Notes under the pieces: model-generated | Database searches by the model: none | The model's input: only the letters and a program-made list of their open reading frames with translations | What the model was told of the DNA's origin: nothing | Made by a program: the position numbers and the translations under genes | Origin: Diaporthe sp. PMI_573 | Lineage: Eukaryota; Ascomycota; Sordariomycetes; Diaporthales; Diaporthaceae | DNA length: 64,000 nucleotides | Direction of reading: 5' to 3' | Assembly: GCA_021399435.1 (NCBI GenBank) | Contig: JAJTUP010000010.1 | Span: 992,001-1,056,000 of the forward strand | Shown: positions 49,256 through 61,040 of the stretch, piece by piece | Numbering within the stretch: position 1 is the first letter of the stretch | Layout: the number at the start of each line of letters is the position of its first letter

Positions 49256-49507
49256 ATCTATTATATACGGAAAGTTTAGAATAGGTCTTGTTGCAATGTC
49301 ATTAGGGGTTGGCATCAGCGGTGCTTGAAGATAGGGGGGAAACTCGTGACATATGTACTGGTGATCTGCTGACGGCTTTTTTGTTCAGACCAAGAGTTAG
49401 GTGCTGTTATGAACGCTTCTCCTTGTATTGCTTCTGGGACATGCTCAGCGTTGTCATTGTCCTCTGACTGTCAAAGCTCTCGAAGACCTCGTTGCCTTCG
49501 TCGTCCT

Positions 49508-49563
49508 CCTCTTGCCCTCTTGCCCTCTTGCCCTCTTGCCCTCTTGCCCTCTTGCCCTCTTGC
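49508..49563 (+). repeat. Octanucleotide tandem repeat (CCTCTTGC)n
   Basis: Seven perfect tandem copies, between the converging 3' ends of gcn20 and the next gene. Confidence 0.9.
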
Positions 49564-49697
49564 GCCTGCTCCTCGTCTCGCATATATTGATCCCAAAGGT
49601 CCGTCGTTTTCCACAGAATTTTACCCAAGTTCGGCACAATCCTGCTCGTCGGCAACGTGGCTCCCCTCCGAGATCTTCCTCCTCCACCCCGGCGTCG

Positions 49698-51320
49698 TCA
49701 GGCCTCCTCGGCTCGTGCCCTCGCGTTGGCCCGGCCGATCACCTCGTCGCGCTGTCTCTTGGCCCAGTCCAGTCCGTTCCGATACGCTGTGAGCCCTCGG
49801 AGGAACTGGTCCTCCTCATCGGTCATGATCCACGAGCCAATCAGGCTGGAGACGTATGTTGGGAACTCGCGCGGTGCCAGTCCTGCCGGAGGGACTTCTG
49901 AATCTGGCTCGCGGTGAGTAGCATACATCTTCAAAACCCCGAACGCCCAGGTACACGTTATGGTGCGAGCGACTCGAGCTGCTTGAGCCTGGGCATCTGG
50001 AGGTCCATCTCCAAAGTCCCACAGGGCTTGCATTCCCCTAGCCGCGAGCGCGCCGTCGTAAGCAGCCTGCCCCCTCGCCACCTTCATACTGCCGCTGTCG
50101 CTCTTTGCATGGACCACAAAGTTCGGGCAGATGAAATCCTTGTCACCGGTAGGGACGACCACACCCTCCAGCCGCTGGCGGACGGACCTGTGGAGCTCGG
50201 TGGCGGCTGCCCCGTAGGCACGGTCCGGGCTCCCATGCGACATGTTCCCGTCTGTCAGCGGCGCCAGGTTGCTCATCATCTGCTTCTGCCGGATGAGGTG
50301 GGACTGCAACAGGGCCGCGCTGTCGCCCTCGAGCGTGTCGAGGAGCTGGAGGGCAGCGTCTTCGTTCGAGCATCGCCTATATTGCTTCCGGAAGAGCTGG
50401 AAGTCCTCGGCCGGCTCGGGGCCACGAGCGGCGCCTATGTCGGCTTCGATCTCGCGCATGTTATCCGGGGGCTCGGGTTCCTTCCCGTCGGGCGGGTCAT
50501 ATTCGAGGGGCAGTATGTTGTGGTCGAGGAGGTGAATTGTAAACCCACGGTCGTAAGGGTTGATCTTGGTGCTCGTCTTTGCCGTTGTCGGCATCGCCAA
50601 CTTGTCCCGCAACGCCGTCACAGTCGGGTTGCTGGCGCTGGGCCCCGGATTCCGGCCCATGGCCCTGGCCCTGGCCCTAGTCTGGCGGCCGCGGCCTCGT
50701 CCGCTCGCTCCGAGCTCGTCTTCTGACCCTGAGGACTCGCTGGCGGCATTGCGCATGCGCTGCCCGAGACCGGACCTAGATGCGCGGCCGCGATGGGTTG
50801 AGCCACGCCCGGGCATGGTGGAACGACGTCGACGTCGATCCCGGCTTTCACTCGGCGGTGGAATTGTAGGTATGTATGCATACTGTGACAAGGTCAGAGG
50901 AGATGCCGATATGAAGTCACAGCGGCATGGACAAATCGAGCACACAAGAGACATTAAACAGGCATTGGGGTGGGCGAGTGAACATGTAGAATAGCGTACC
51001 CCTCGTAAACCACTCAAGTCAGGACCGCCCGTGCGCGAGAAGCGCTTGATATCTTGATATTCAATTCCAGCCTCGATCTGTCGAGGATCACCAGCAGGTG
51101 GACGCGGGGTCTCCAAGACTTGTCCCCGTGGCCGGCCTGTATTATTGCGTCGGTCAAGCTCAAGGAGCGCTCTGTAGACAAGGGGGATTTGAGACAGATT
51201 GTCCCAGAACTGTGGCGGAGGGAAAGACGGGTCAATTCTCGAGTTGTGCCGCTCAGTCCTTCGTTTATGGCGATGTTGCGCTGCGTGGGGGTCTGCTCTC
51301 TCTCTCGGAAGGATGAGCAT
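49698..51320 (-). CDS. Fungal DUF7924-like protein (possible PD-(D/E)XK-type fold)
   Basis: The N-terminus has FWDNLSQIPLVYRALLELDR and FSRTGGPDLSGLRG. The C-terminal half has FICPNFVVHAKSDSGSMKVA, GQAAYDGALAARGMQALWDF and WAFGVLKMYATHREP. From memory, this order matches a large fungal accessory family annotated DUF7924; a nuclease-like fold is only a possibility. The frame is open for 540 residues from ATG 51320. An intron of about 120 bp, with a donor GTACGC near 51000 just after SGLRG and an acceptor CACAG near 50880, is likely and would leave about 500 residues. A basic, Arg/Gly-rich middle (GRGRGRQTRARARAMGRN) could bind nucleic acid or direct it to the nucleus. It converges with gcn20. 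Confidence 0.65.
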   Translation of the reverse strand: MLILPRERADPHAAQHRHKRRTERHNSRIDPSFPPPQFWDNLSQIPLVYRALLELDRRNNTGRPRGQVLETPRPPAGDPRQIEAGIEYQDIKRFSRTGGPDLSGLRGVRYSTCSLAHPNACLMSLVCSICPCRCDFISASPLTLSQYAYIPTIPPPSESRDRRRRRSTMPGRGSTHRGRASRSGLGQRMRNAASESSGSEDELGASGRGRGRQTRARARAMGRNPGPSASNPTVTALRDKLAMPTTAKTSTKINPYDRGFTIHLLDHNILPLEYDPPDGKEPEPPDNMREIEADIGAARGPEPAEDFQLFRKQYRRCSNEDAALQLLDTLEGDSAALLQSHLIRQKQMMSNLAPLTDGNMSHGSPDRAYGAAATELHRSVRQRLEGVVVPTGDKDFICPNFVVHAKSDSGSMKVARGQAAYDGALAARGMQALWDFGDGPPDAQAQAARVARTITCTWAFGVLKMYATHREPDSEVPPAGLAPREFPTYVSSLIGSWIMTDEEDQFLRGLTAYRNGLDWAKRQRDEVIGRANARARAEEA

Positions 51321-52215
51321 GTTTTGTGGCGAGCGATATGTGAGAGCAGCTATTTCTCATTAAGACTTGCATCAAATTTACGGCGAGGCCTGATATTTAG
51401 ATATCTACGCTGCTCAAGGAGGTGACAACTCAAGAGTTTCCTTTCTACTGCATTATCAATATGCGTGTTGGTTCGCGATTGAAACGGTGTTTAATCCTCA
51501 TTTACTTACGTGGAGTCAGGTCCTTGGTCACATGCAAATAAAGAAAGTGGTTTCGTTTTTAATCCGTGTACGTTACGCTTCTTAAGCAAATAAAGAGAAC
51601 GGAAATTTGGCACAGAGCTTGACTACTGCTAGCAAATCAGTCCAGTCAGTCTAAAGGGACCGGTAATTCCCAATCCCTTGGAAATTCACATCCTCCCCCC
51701 TCGAGGTCTTTGTAGAGCGTTAGGACAAAGGTCTGAGGATGGAGCCCTAAACAGCTTTCATAGGGCTGAGTCGCTTCATACACTTAGAAGAAGCCTGAAA
51801 ATCTCAAACGAGACGGGTTCCTGGTTTACTAAAGTTGTCTTATCATCAACAAAAGGCTCTTTGTAGTACCGTAACCATGTTTGATCCCTGCCGACATCTT
51901 ATTGGGAGCTGATCCCCTAGCTGTGTAATTGGAAATTTACACAGAGCTTGTCTTTGTCCTAAGTGACATGACCGAAAGCAGCGCACAATAGACACGGTCC
52001 GGATTCTCGGATGTCATGCTCCAGTTTATTAATTGCCTAACCTTCCTCAATTTCTGATTCTACCTGGCGAATGAGAATTCATTAGATAAAGATCTCTCGA
52101 TATGTCTGCTCCGAACTCCGCCGGTGGTTTTCGCGAAAAGCTTGAAAGGGTAAGACATCTGCGTGAGCTTATATTACTCGGAGGCGCTTTGTTCCCGGAA
52201 TCCATCTTTGACTCT
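51321..52215. other. Gap with short dispersed and direct repeats
   Basis: It holds GTTTCGTTTTTAATCCGT at 51551-51568 (exact copy at 15686-15703). It also holds two related strings, GGAAATTTGGCACAGAGCTTG near 51601 and GGAAATTTACACAGAGCTTG near 51931, about 330 bases apart. No gene is seen. Confidence 0.4.
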
Positions 52216-53884
52216 TTATTGCACAACCTCGACATCCTCGATGGCTTCCTGCTCTGTCCGGATCTGCTGCAACGAGATGGGCCGAATGGCCTGGCTTGAG
52301 AGCCTCAGGTAGTGAATTGCATCAGCGTGAGAGTTTATAATAGCTTCATCCAGCCGTTCCTGAACCACGGTGAGTCTCCAGCCATCATATTGATGTAAAA
52401 CGGCTTCCCAAGCCTGGATGACGGATTGTTCCATGGTCAATCTCCATGTACCTCTCCAAATTATCGTAGCTTTGTCGGAACTTGCGAGACGTTTGATACT
52501 TGAAGAGCACCGCCAAACCTTTTCTTCCGTTCCAGATCTCCATTGTTTCCAGTTGTGGCATCTTCATAGCCGCTGCTCCTGCTGCCTGGAGCATAGTTCC
52601 AATCTCGGTCGGATCCTCGTCGGGCGTGAGTCGCTTTGAGGTGAGCACCAGCGAAGAAAGATTTGGCCACTCCCAGCGAGCGTCGATCTCGAAGAAATGG
52701 CTAGCATCTGCGATAAAGGACGCTGCGAGATGCTCAAGCCCGAGGCTGGCGAGCGCGAGCATCCGGCCGACGGCTGGGGCTGGATTGCGAATACTGTCGC
52801 ATTCGACCAAGTCGACCCCGTTCCGGATTAGCTGCATGGTAGCTGGGTATTGTTGATTGAAATTCTCGAAAATCACGAGTTTCTTTAGTGTTTTGTTGAG
52901 GACTTGAATGGACTCGAAAAGACGTTCGTAACCTAGATTCAGAATGCGAGTCATTAGCAATTCGGTACGGACACAAATAAGAGCAAGCAACAACTTGGGT
53001 AGGCTTGAGCAATACATACTTCTGTCTGTGGCCATCTGTAGCAAGTCCCATTCCCTCCAGGGCTCGTAGTGGAATTCCTGAAGCCTGGGAAAACGGGCGG
53101 GCATATAGGCAAGTGAGTCTGGCATCCATCTCCGACGGTTCTGCTGCCGGAGGAGCAAACTGCTTACCGCTGGAACCGCCGGAAGATCTTCCCACCAATG
53201 GCGGTTCAACATCAGAGTATCAAAGACTCCTGCCTTCATAATTGGATGGAAAACCTTGGAGATAGCCGTCCTTGGTGGGGCGGAGTGTCGAGAACCAGTA
53301 ACCCAGCCATGGTGAGGGTCGTGAAAGGTTTTGTTTGACATCGTCCGCTCTATGTCACCGCCACCCAGCGTATTTAAAGTGGTATCGGGCATAAAGGTCA
53401 GATATTTAAACCAATGTTGCAAGTCGCTCGGCGAGTAGATGCTAATATCGAGTTTCAAGTCGCCATGAGGTTCCCATGTGCTGAGAACCGCGAACAGATC
53501 CTGGAATGCCTCGGTGATAGGATATTTGCCTATATTTTCGATAGACATTGCGTTGGTATATTCGCCTAGTGTGAGGATCCCCATGGTAGGTGCGCACGCG
53601 CTGCAGTCATAGTGATCGAGTTCCAAGCAGAACCAGATACAGCCAACGAGAGCCCGATTGTGACGAGTCATTGAATCGAAATCCGCGAGGCGCGATGGTG
53701 TCACTTTGATTTGGGCGAAGGTATACCGCTCAATGTCTGCTTGCCAGTCTCGAGATACTGTTACGAAGCGACTCAACATGCAGCCGTTCTGCAGTAGGGC
53801 TTCGAAGATAAGAAGCCGAATTTCTCCACGCAAGCCATCCCAAGTTGAGTCCCATTGTCTCTTGCCAAGCGATGTTGAATACAT
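52216..53884 (-). pseudogene. F-box-like domain protein gene with one frameshift near its 3' end
   Basis: The N-terminus GLRGEIRLLIFEALLQNGCM then LSRFVTVSRDWQADIERYTF fits the F-box-like leader of a large Sordariomycete family thought to serve as SCF ubiquitin-ligase adaptors. ATG 53884 starts a frame of about 470 codons. An in-frame intron at 52933-53019 (donor GTATGT, acceptor ATCTAG) joins MATDRS to YERLFESIQ. Near 52470, just after KFRQ, the family reading (ATIIWRGTWRLTMEQSVIQA) continues one base out of frame. It then runs to the stop at 52216 (RPISLQQIRTEQEAIEDVEV). Left unrepaired, the protein ends IRHPGLGSRFTSI. Either a pseudogene or a one-base assembly error next to an AAA run. Confidence 0.7.
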
Positions 53885-53932
53885 GGCGTGATAGACTGAC
53901 AGCGGTGATTATTCCTGTAATATAGTAATGTG

Positions 53933-54432
53933 TTAGGAATTTGATGGGCTCTTGCTGGGGTTCTCCGCCGGAAGTATCGCCCTCACTTCGGGGTAGACTT
54001 GCTCGTTGAAGTTGAAGCCTGTCTCTGTGGCTGTTTGTGGCAGCTTGTCAGCCAAGCTTGTCCACACAGTGGAGGGTGGCCGTCTTACCAGGTTTAGGGC
54101 GTTGAACGCGTGTAATGAGTCAGGCTGTATTGTGTTGTTGGTCTTGACAAGCCGAACGATTGTTCTTGAGTGGTCTTGCAAAGCAGAGCGACAAGGCTGT
54201 GCTGCTTGCTGTCATAGATTGTTTTGCGTTTGCAGAGCCAGACCTTGTCCTCTGGGGAATGGCATTTGTCATAATTGTCCATTTCGGGCAATATGAAGGC
54301 CTGAATTATAGGGCGAAGGCTCTTCGATATAGTGCTTGACGGCGTCAAACTAGATGGCTTTGAGATGGCTTGACAGCATTGGCGCGAATAGGTACGGCCA
54401 AATACCAGTGCCAAATGGTGGCTTCTGAACAC
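53933..54432 (-). pseudogene. Small hypothetical gene, apparently frameshifted
   Basis: The minus strand reads FILPEMDNYDKCHSPEDKVW then TIYDSKQHSLVALLC. One base out of frame near 54183 it continues QDHSRTIVRLVKTNNTIQPD, then TGFNFNEQVYPEVRAILPAE, to a stop at 53933. The two halves read as one small protein. No family is recognised and the true start is unclear. Confidence 0.3.
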
Positions 54433-55268
54433 CGGTTTGCAGAAATAGATTGAATAGTTACTGTCTAAAGCCTTGTATAGCGAACTTGATTGTCATTGTC
54501 TCTATTTATTGTTACTTGTTCTATTACATATTTACAAGCTCTGCTCGGGTGTCCGCCACGCAGCCACAGCATGAATACCTACCTAATGAACCACCTGGGC
54601 ATTTCTCACTGCTCAAACTCCTATGGATCAATCTGTAATACAATAACCTCCATTCTTTATATTTTGATCCAGAACAAGGCTGATCTATCAGCTTACACAG
54701 CTATCCTAAATGCAATCAATATTACACCGCTATTGATCGGAGGTTGGTTTGCTATACTTCTAGGCATCCCTCTCTTAACCCACTACCTCTTCCAACAATA
54801 GGTTGCATACATTGCAGTTCTAAAAGGCATACTGATGTGGGCCTCACGGCTGAACATGCTCCACAACCTACATCGAAAATGCGATTCTGTGGAACCCCTG
54901 AAAACAAGAACTGAGCCACACTTGGAAGGCGGCAGTGAAAGAACCTAACATCAGAAGGCTCTGGCTGGCTGGCTGCTCGAGAGGCCCAAGGTTGCGGCTC
55001 CATCTGAAACCGACGATCATCCCGCGACCTGCATTAGGCAGAGACATTGCCCAAGTCTTATAGGACTGCGAGCACCCTCTGGGTCCATAAGGAATCGGAA
55101 CCCTGCAAGGAAAACTGGGTAGCTGAATCCGCGGTGTAACCTCTACGTCGTCATGGACCTTTTATTTGCCCATACATATGGTACCTGATCTTTCCTCCAC
55201 CTCTTGTCCTCAATTTGGTTGAGGATCACGTACCTTTTTGCTGGTCGCCTTTGTCGCAGCAATTCAAC
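54433..55268. other. Gap, no supported gene
   Basis: A hydrophobic frame near 54575-54801 (ITPLLIGGWFAILLGIPLL) is the only notable feature, and I cannot support it as a gene. Confidence 0.4.
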
Positions 55269-56319
55269 ATGACAAACCTGGGTCCATTGACAACAACCTT
55301 CACCGCGACCGGCACGGATTGTCAATCGACATATTTGGCTGCGAACAACGATAATCAATGGATACAATACGGCCAACCCGACACGACGCAATGCGTGCCC
55401 CCGAGTTTCACTCCATTCCAAAAATATTATTATTCTCCTGGCATCTGTCCGTCAGGATACTACTATGCATGTGAGGCAGGAGTAGGAACAAGTAGTACAC
55501 AGGCCACATGCTGTCCAACGTTAGTGACCCCTGCGATCGGCCTGAGAAGGGCTGTCCATGGTGAGATGGGGCGTGTGGGAATCGCTTTGGAGGGAGTGTA
55601 TGCTAAGTTCATGAAGCGGGTTTACTTGTAGGACTGGGATCAACCGTGAAACCGACCCTTTCGCATGCGCGTCAACCTACACGACCGACAGCTATGTCTC
55701 TGTCATGTTTTACAAGTTCACCTCTGCATCTGGCTCACCGGATGTCGTCAACACCTCGTCAACGACAACAACTTTCATGGTCGGTGCGACCGACGGATTC
55801 TACGTCGAAGCCTACGGCCCCGTCGTCCGAAGAGCAGACGGGGACCCAGAGTGGAGCACCACTACTTCTACAGCCACCGATACTACGAACAGCGACGAGC
55901 AGACCGGCGCTGCGAGTAGCACCAGTGCTTCCGTTCTTCCAACTCCCACTTCGAGCTCAGAGCCCGCGAGCTCTGGCGGCGGCCTCAGCACCGGCGCGAG
56001 TGCGGGAATTGGCGTCGGCGTGGCTATCGGATGTATCATATTCATCTCCTGCATCGTGGCAGCATACGTGATAGGCAAGCGGAGGAGGGCCGCGGCACAG
56101 GCGCCGGACGGCCCGGAAACCCCTCCACACAGGGACGCCATTCCGGTACCAAATCAAACAGTGGAGCTGAGTGGTTCTGGATACAAACCATGGGAGCTAC
56201 CGGGCGGCTATCAACATGTGCCGGAGATGGATGGACACGGGTATAGGAGCGAAATGGACGCAAACAATCACCCGATCGAGCTTCAGGCGTCTGAAGGACA
56301 ACATGGCCGATACGGATGA
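55269..56319 (+). CDS. Single-pass membrane protein with Cys-rich ectodomain
   Basis: Two exons, 55269-55519 and 55632-56319 (112-bp intron), give 312 residues. The N-terminal half is Cys-rich (CVPPSFTPF, SPGICPSGYYYACEAGVGT, QATCCPT) and resembles a common fungal family of cell-surface proteins that begins MTNLGPLTTTFT. A Ser/Thr-rich, likely glycosylated stalk follows (about 185-225). One membrane segment (IGVGVAIGCIIFISCIVAAY) then runs into KRRR and a 70-residue cytoplasmic tail. I see no classical signal peptide, so the membrane segment may act as a signal anchor. The layout suggests a wall or surface sensor; the ligand is unknown. It is intact, unlike its neighbours on both sides. Confidence 0.78.
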
Positions 56320-57167
56320 GCTTGGCGCAAACAGTTGAAATCAAGGAAACGTGGGAGTGGCTATACCTATTTCGAATTAATACCCTAATGACGCACCAGA
56401 AGATTCCCAATTGATTCAACGAGAGCATGAAATCGGTCAAAATGCATGGATTCTATTCTCAACTTTTGCCGGAATTGCCACTGAAAATAGTCAGGTGCGG
56501 CGACTGTGCTCATTGAAAATCACTGGTTCCAGAGTACAACGGACCCATGTTTCGAACAAGGTCTGTTTAAAAGGAAGGGGGGGGGGTCCTGGTTGTGGGA
56601 GCAGGCTGTGCGAAAACACTGCCCAGCAGTGGCCGAGACCTGTGTGAGTCGCTTCCCCCGTCACATCGAAGCATACGTAGGTGGATTAGACGCAGCCGAT
56701 TATCACTTTAAGACATCGAGCGGGATTAATGCCTTACAGGAGCCATAAAGCTCTTCTGGCGGTCTTATATGGCTTTGTAACAAAAAAGAAAAGAGAAGGA
56801 AAACCAAAACTGTGGCGAGCATTTCGGAGTCTTCTCCAATGCAGTATGCACCCACGCCTGCTATCTGCTACCTCAGCATGTATATATATATATTCGTGAT
56901 AAGCGGGTTGTCTTGAGTCTGGACCTCACCTTTGAAAGAACTGGTCCTGCACGAGGGGTGTTGGTAAAGTGGAAAAAGATGCGCCACAACTTGTGACACC
57001 AATATGCAGCCAAGACGCACCACAGCGTTTCTTCCCTTGAATGCCGCGGCGGACGCGGTCAGTATCTACGCAAAGTCAAAAATTCTCATAAAAAATACTC
57101 TGAAAAGCGCTTTATTGTGTAGACATCTACATTTATAATGGGCCATTTCTAGTCTGATTCTTCCACC
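56320..57167. other. Gap between the membrane protein and the HET pseudogene
   Basis: Nothing supportable. A G-run is present near 56578-56586 and a short TA repeat near 56881-56893. Confidence 0.4.
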
Positions 57168-59398
57168 ATGGCAGGCGCTGCTGAAAGTGATGAGGACAAC
57201 CTCCCTCAATGGCCCCACCCATCAGGCTGGAAATACATTTCCAAGCTACACACCTGTCAGCACTGCGACAAGATTGTCATAACCCACCATCAGCTGAAGC
57301 ATGGCTTCGTCTCGCTATCCCATACGACCAGGTTGGAAGCCCTTCAAGCGGAAGCAGACGGCTGCCCGTTTTCAAAATGCTGAATGGGAGCTGGCACTTA
57401 ATCGCTCGTGATCATGGACCGGCTGACCTTTTGAGCGTCTTCAGATTCCTTTCTGAACCAAAGGACTTTGGGAAATGCTACTCTGTGTTCGGCCCAAGGG
57501 ACAGGTTGCCAAAAGTCTCCGCTCAAAATAAGGCTCGGTCGAAGAAAATAGCGATGCTGCTCTGGATAACTCGATTTGTCCTGGACAATTTACGTCGCCA
57601 AAATTTCCATCTCCTCATCCATTCTGAAAGGATCGATTTTCTGGATGGCGCTACCGTCATCAAATGTGATAGCCGTTTCAAGATAATAGAAGGTATCTAC
57701 GTACACAACTTATGACAGACACACTTCAAAAGATTCGCGGTCTGACCTGATGACACACAAGGATGTGAAAGAGCAATCGACGGTGACGAGGACGGGGACC
57801 TATCACCTCACGTGTTGGGTAGGATATTCGACTCGGAAAGGGATTATGCCGACCTCAAGACTTTTTACTTCAACTTGTTTGTCTTCACATGAAGCCTGTC
57901 GAATATCACACCCATGGGATTCGTGCCCTCCAGGCTCCTCGAAAACCGAATTCTGGTCCGAATCACATCCGACTTGTGGAGACTACGCCTGGCAAGCAAT
58001 GGAATTGGGCGTGTCTGAGTTACGTGTGGGGGTGGTGATGAACGCTATAAGACAACAAAGAATCTTCTGCCCAAATATCTCAGGGATATCTCTCCCGAAG
58101 CATTGCCGCCGACCATCAAAGACGCCGTGAGCGTCTGCCGCGGACTTGGTATTTCCTACTTGTGGGTTGACAGTTTCTGCATAGTGCAAGATGACGAACT
58201 GGACAAAACAAGAGAAATACCACAGATGGCCTTGATATACCGTCATGCTTTATTGACTATAGCTGCTTCATGCGCTCGCAATATGGACGAGGGATTTCTC
58301 CACAACCTACGGCCTCTTTGCTATCGTTGACTTGCTCCGACTGCCCTACGATATGAAAATAGGGGTGGGAGACAGAGCGAGGTATTCGTTCTGACTGAGA
58401 AAACCCCCGATGCTCCCCCTCACACGCGGAAAGAACCCATCGACGCACGAGCATGGGGTCTACAAGAACAACTTCTTTCACCGCGGCTGCTTTCATACTC
58501 ATCACATGGGCCTCTATGGTCGTGTCGAAGCCTGCGCAAACTTGTCGACGGGCCGCCAAATCAGGACTCCATTCTGCAGCATTCTGTGGCACTCCAGGAA
58601 TTCAAATTCAGATTCCGTAATGATGACTTTTTACCGGTGACTTGTATCCCGGGATTGGCAATGCAGTCTTGGGAGGCTATTGTCCAAATTTACGCGCCTC
58701 GACGAGTCACGCTACATTCCGACAAGCCAGTGGCTCTCTCAGCGGTCGCGCAGACCTATGGAGAGAGCAACCAAGGTTACGGTACCTACTTGGCAGGAAT
58801 CTGGGAGAACTCGGTACCAAAAAGTCTCCTATGGAGACTTCTGGATCAATCGTACAGTCTACGTCCCAGGCCCCCCGAGTACACAGCGCCGTCGTGGTCT
58901 TGGGCATCGGTCGATGGACCAGTGCCGTATCATTCTACAGATAAATCTTTGGACGTCGACGCCGACTTCAAACTCATAAGTGCGGAAACCAGGTTGACCA
59001 ACAGCAACATATTCGGAGCGGTCATGCATGGGACGCTCATCATGGACGCCAGAGTCCGGCATTGTCGCGTGGAGAAGAGGCATTCTTTGTCTGACTACAG
59101 GATCTTTGATGGCCCCCAGATAAGGTTTCAAGGGGATGCCATGGAATCTTGGGAATCAGTTATCGAAGATGGGCCTTGGACATCAGTTTTCGATGAGGCC
59201 ACGTTGCTGCTCCTGGCTTGCGACACTGATGCAATGATATACGGCCTTGTTCTGGTCAAATCTACCGACAGTGATAGCTTCAACCGCGCGGGTTATTTCG
59301 AATGCTGGACTGCAAGGGTTTATCACCTGCCAGAATCAAAAACCGCGAACGATGAATTTTTCAACGGATTCAAGACCGAGCGAGTCACCATCATCTAA
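57168..59398 (+). pseudogene. HET-domain (heterokaryon incompatibility-type) gene with several frameshifts
   Basis: HET proteins govern self/non-self recognition in filamentous fungi. ATG 57168 opens a Cys-containing N-terminus (LHTCQHCDKIVI). The conserved parts then appear in successive frames: LSYVWGG near 58016, GLGISYLWVDSFCIVQDDEL at 58146, IYRHALLTIAASCARNMDEG near 58235, IDARAWGLQEQLLSPRLLSY near 58440, and TAPSWSWASVDGPV near 58884. The last frame is open to the stop at 59398. A plausible intron lies at about 57692-57763. Frame breaks occur near 57370 (T run), 57885 (T run), 58040 (G run) and 58385. Four breaks in one gene suggest a pseudogene, unless the consensus is poor here. Confidence 0.8.
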
Positions 59399-60234
59399 GG
59401 TGTTGACGCTCATCCGTTTGGAGGGGGTTTCATGGGTGATCAAGTACACTTCTGTTCCTTGATCTCTGTGCGGTACTCATGTTAGAAATCGAATACCGAT
59501 TGGCAAGATTTCAAGCCCCTTCATTTACAAGGTTGCAATCCTCACCAGCATGCTGGCCCGAAGACACTTAATCCGCTAAGTGATGTAATGGTAGAACGCG
59601 ATAGTTTATTCCATACAGTCGAAATCGAATACACATATACGCTGCCGTACATCGACACTTCTCATACTTGATTCTTCTTTCTGTCATTCTCAAGATTTCA
59701 ACGTTCATTCCAGTTCCAGTAGCCCTCGTCCTTCACAAACTAGAGATATGGATAGATGGGGGGACAACCCCAGAACTATTCTGTGGGAGTCGACGATGTG
59801 TGATCAGCGTGTTTAGAGGGACGACGAGACCTCCCATCCTGTCACGTGTGATACTGTACCCATCGGCCAGGATCCAGCTGAGCGCCCCCCAGCTCCCATA
59901 CTTTTCACCGAGATCCATAGAATTTGAATAAAAAGGCCATGAGAAGAGCCTGCCAATGAAAAGAATTAGACACCAGTCTGACGAGTGGAAAAAACAACGT
60001 GAAGTCGGTAGGGACGAGCAGGAGTCTGGAAAGGCAATACACCACGAGGCAAGGACAGTCAGCGTCTAAGAGACGAACAGGAGTAGATACATATCAGAGC
60101 ATAGAATCCGAGATGCCGCCCATGATCTAGAGACAAGCAACCCAGGTGAACATTTTGGACAGTCCTGGAAAGGATGCCAATCGGAAGGAATATCAACATT
60201 GCCATCAAAAGGACATCCAAAGCATGTTGTTTAA

Positions 60235-60486
60235 TCAATCAACAAAATCGTTACAAACCTTGTCTACGGGCAACACTCATCCGCGCTCTCCAACTTGGGT
60301 CATGTCCTCAATAACATTGAGGTTCCGTTGGGCGGAGATATCGTAGATGTCATCAATAGTCCCTTGAGGATCCATCGGAGGGTTCCCAACGATCTCTCAA
60401 GTCTCTTCGACCCAACCGGCGACATTGTTCATAGTCTAGTAGAGGCTTACTGGATTTGTGGACATAGAGCTGACAGAAATCATTGA
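60235..60486 (+). other. Orphan protein-like segment
   Basis: Open frame reading INKIVTNLVYGQHSSALSNL, then VLNNIEVPLGGDIVDVINSP and FDPTGDIVHSLVEAYWICGH. It has no ATG in frame and a TAA just upstream. It may be the last exon of a small gene or a relic. No family recognised. Confidence 0.25.
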
Positions 60487-60944
60487 TCGACTAATTAACT
60501 GACGGAGGCTCGGACGCGGAAATGGTGGGTGGTGAGTGCGGCACATGAGCGGATGAATATACACTGTGCACTGGAGCCTTCTGCTGCCCCTATTGTTGAT
60601 ATTGTCTGGTGTGACATGTTATGATCCGGTTTTGAAAAAGGGAGAGCAGAGCTAGTGGCCAACGTGAACGACGAGCTGATGTTTGCTGAAGGATGAAATG
60701 CATCCTAGAGGAAGAGAACTTCAAGAGTGAAATCCTTGCACGATGTAACTAACTATCCCGCATGAAAACCCCTCTACCAAGACCTGGTAACCTATGGAAG
60801 GTACGATGGAGGCTTATGGCTGGCTAACATAGGTCTGTGATGCGTTAATAGAGCCGGCGAAGGGACACTTTGCTCTGTTATCCGTTACGCGACCAGAGCG
60901 TCTACGTATTGAACCGCCTGGGCAGTGCTGACCGCCTAACCTCC

Positions 60945-61040
60945 TGTGAAAAACATCCTATAGGACAACCTCCTTCACGACAACCTCCAACAGAATCACC
61001 TATAGGATAACAAGCTATGGGAGAGTAACCTCCGATGGGA
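60945..61040 (-). repeat. Inverted copy of the TTATCCYATAGG-type repeat
   Basis: On the minus strand it opens CCTCCCATCGGAGGTTAC, continues GTTATCCTATAGGTGATTCT, then repeats GGAGGTTGTC units. It aligns with 25266-25330 in the opposite orientation. Confidence 0.55.

Noticed and set aside
50560..50994. Plus-strand frames over the DUF7924-like gene
   Set aside because: Shadows of the minus-strand gene; no motifs.
54490..54801. 103-codon hydrophobic frame
   Set aside because: It opens at TTG, and its first part is unconvincing; no family match recognised.
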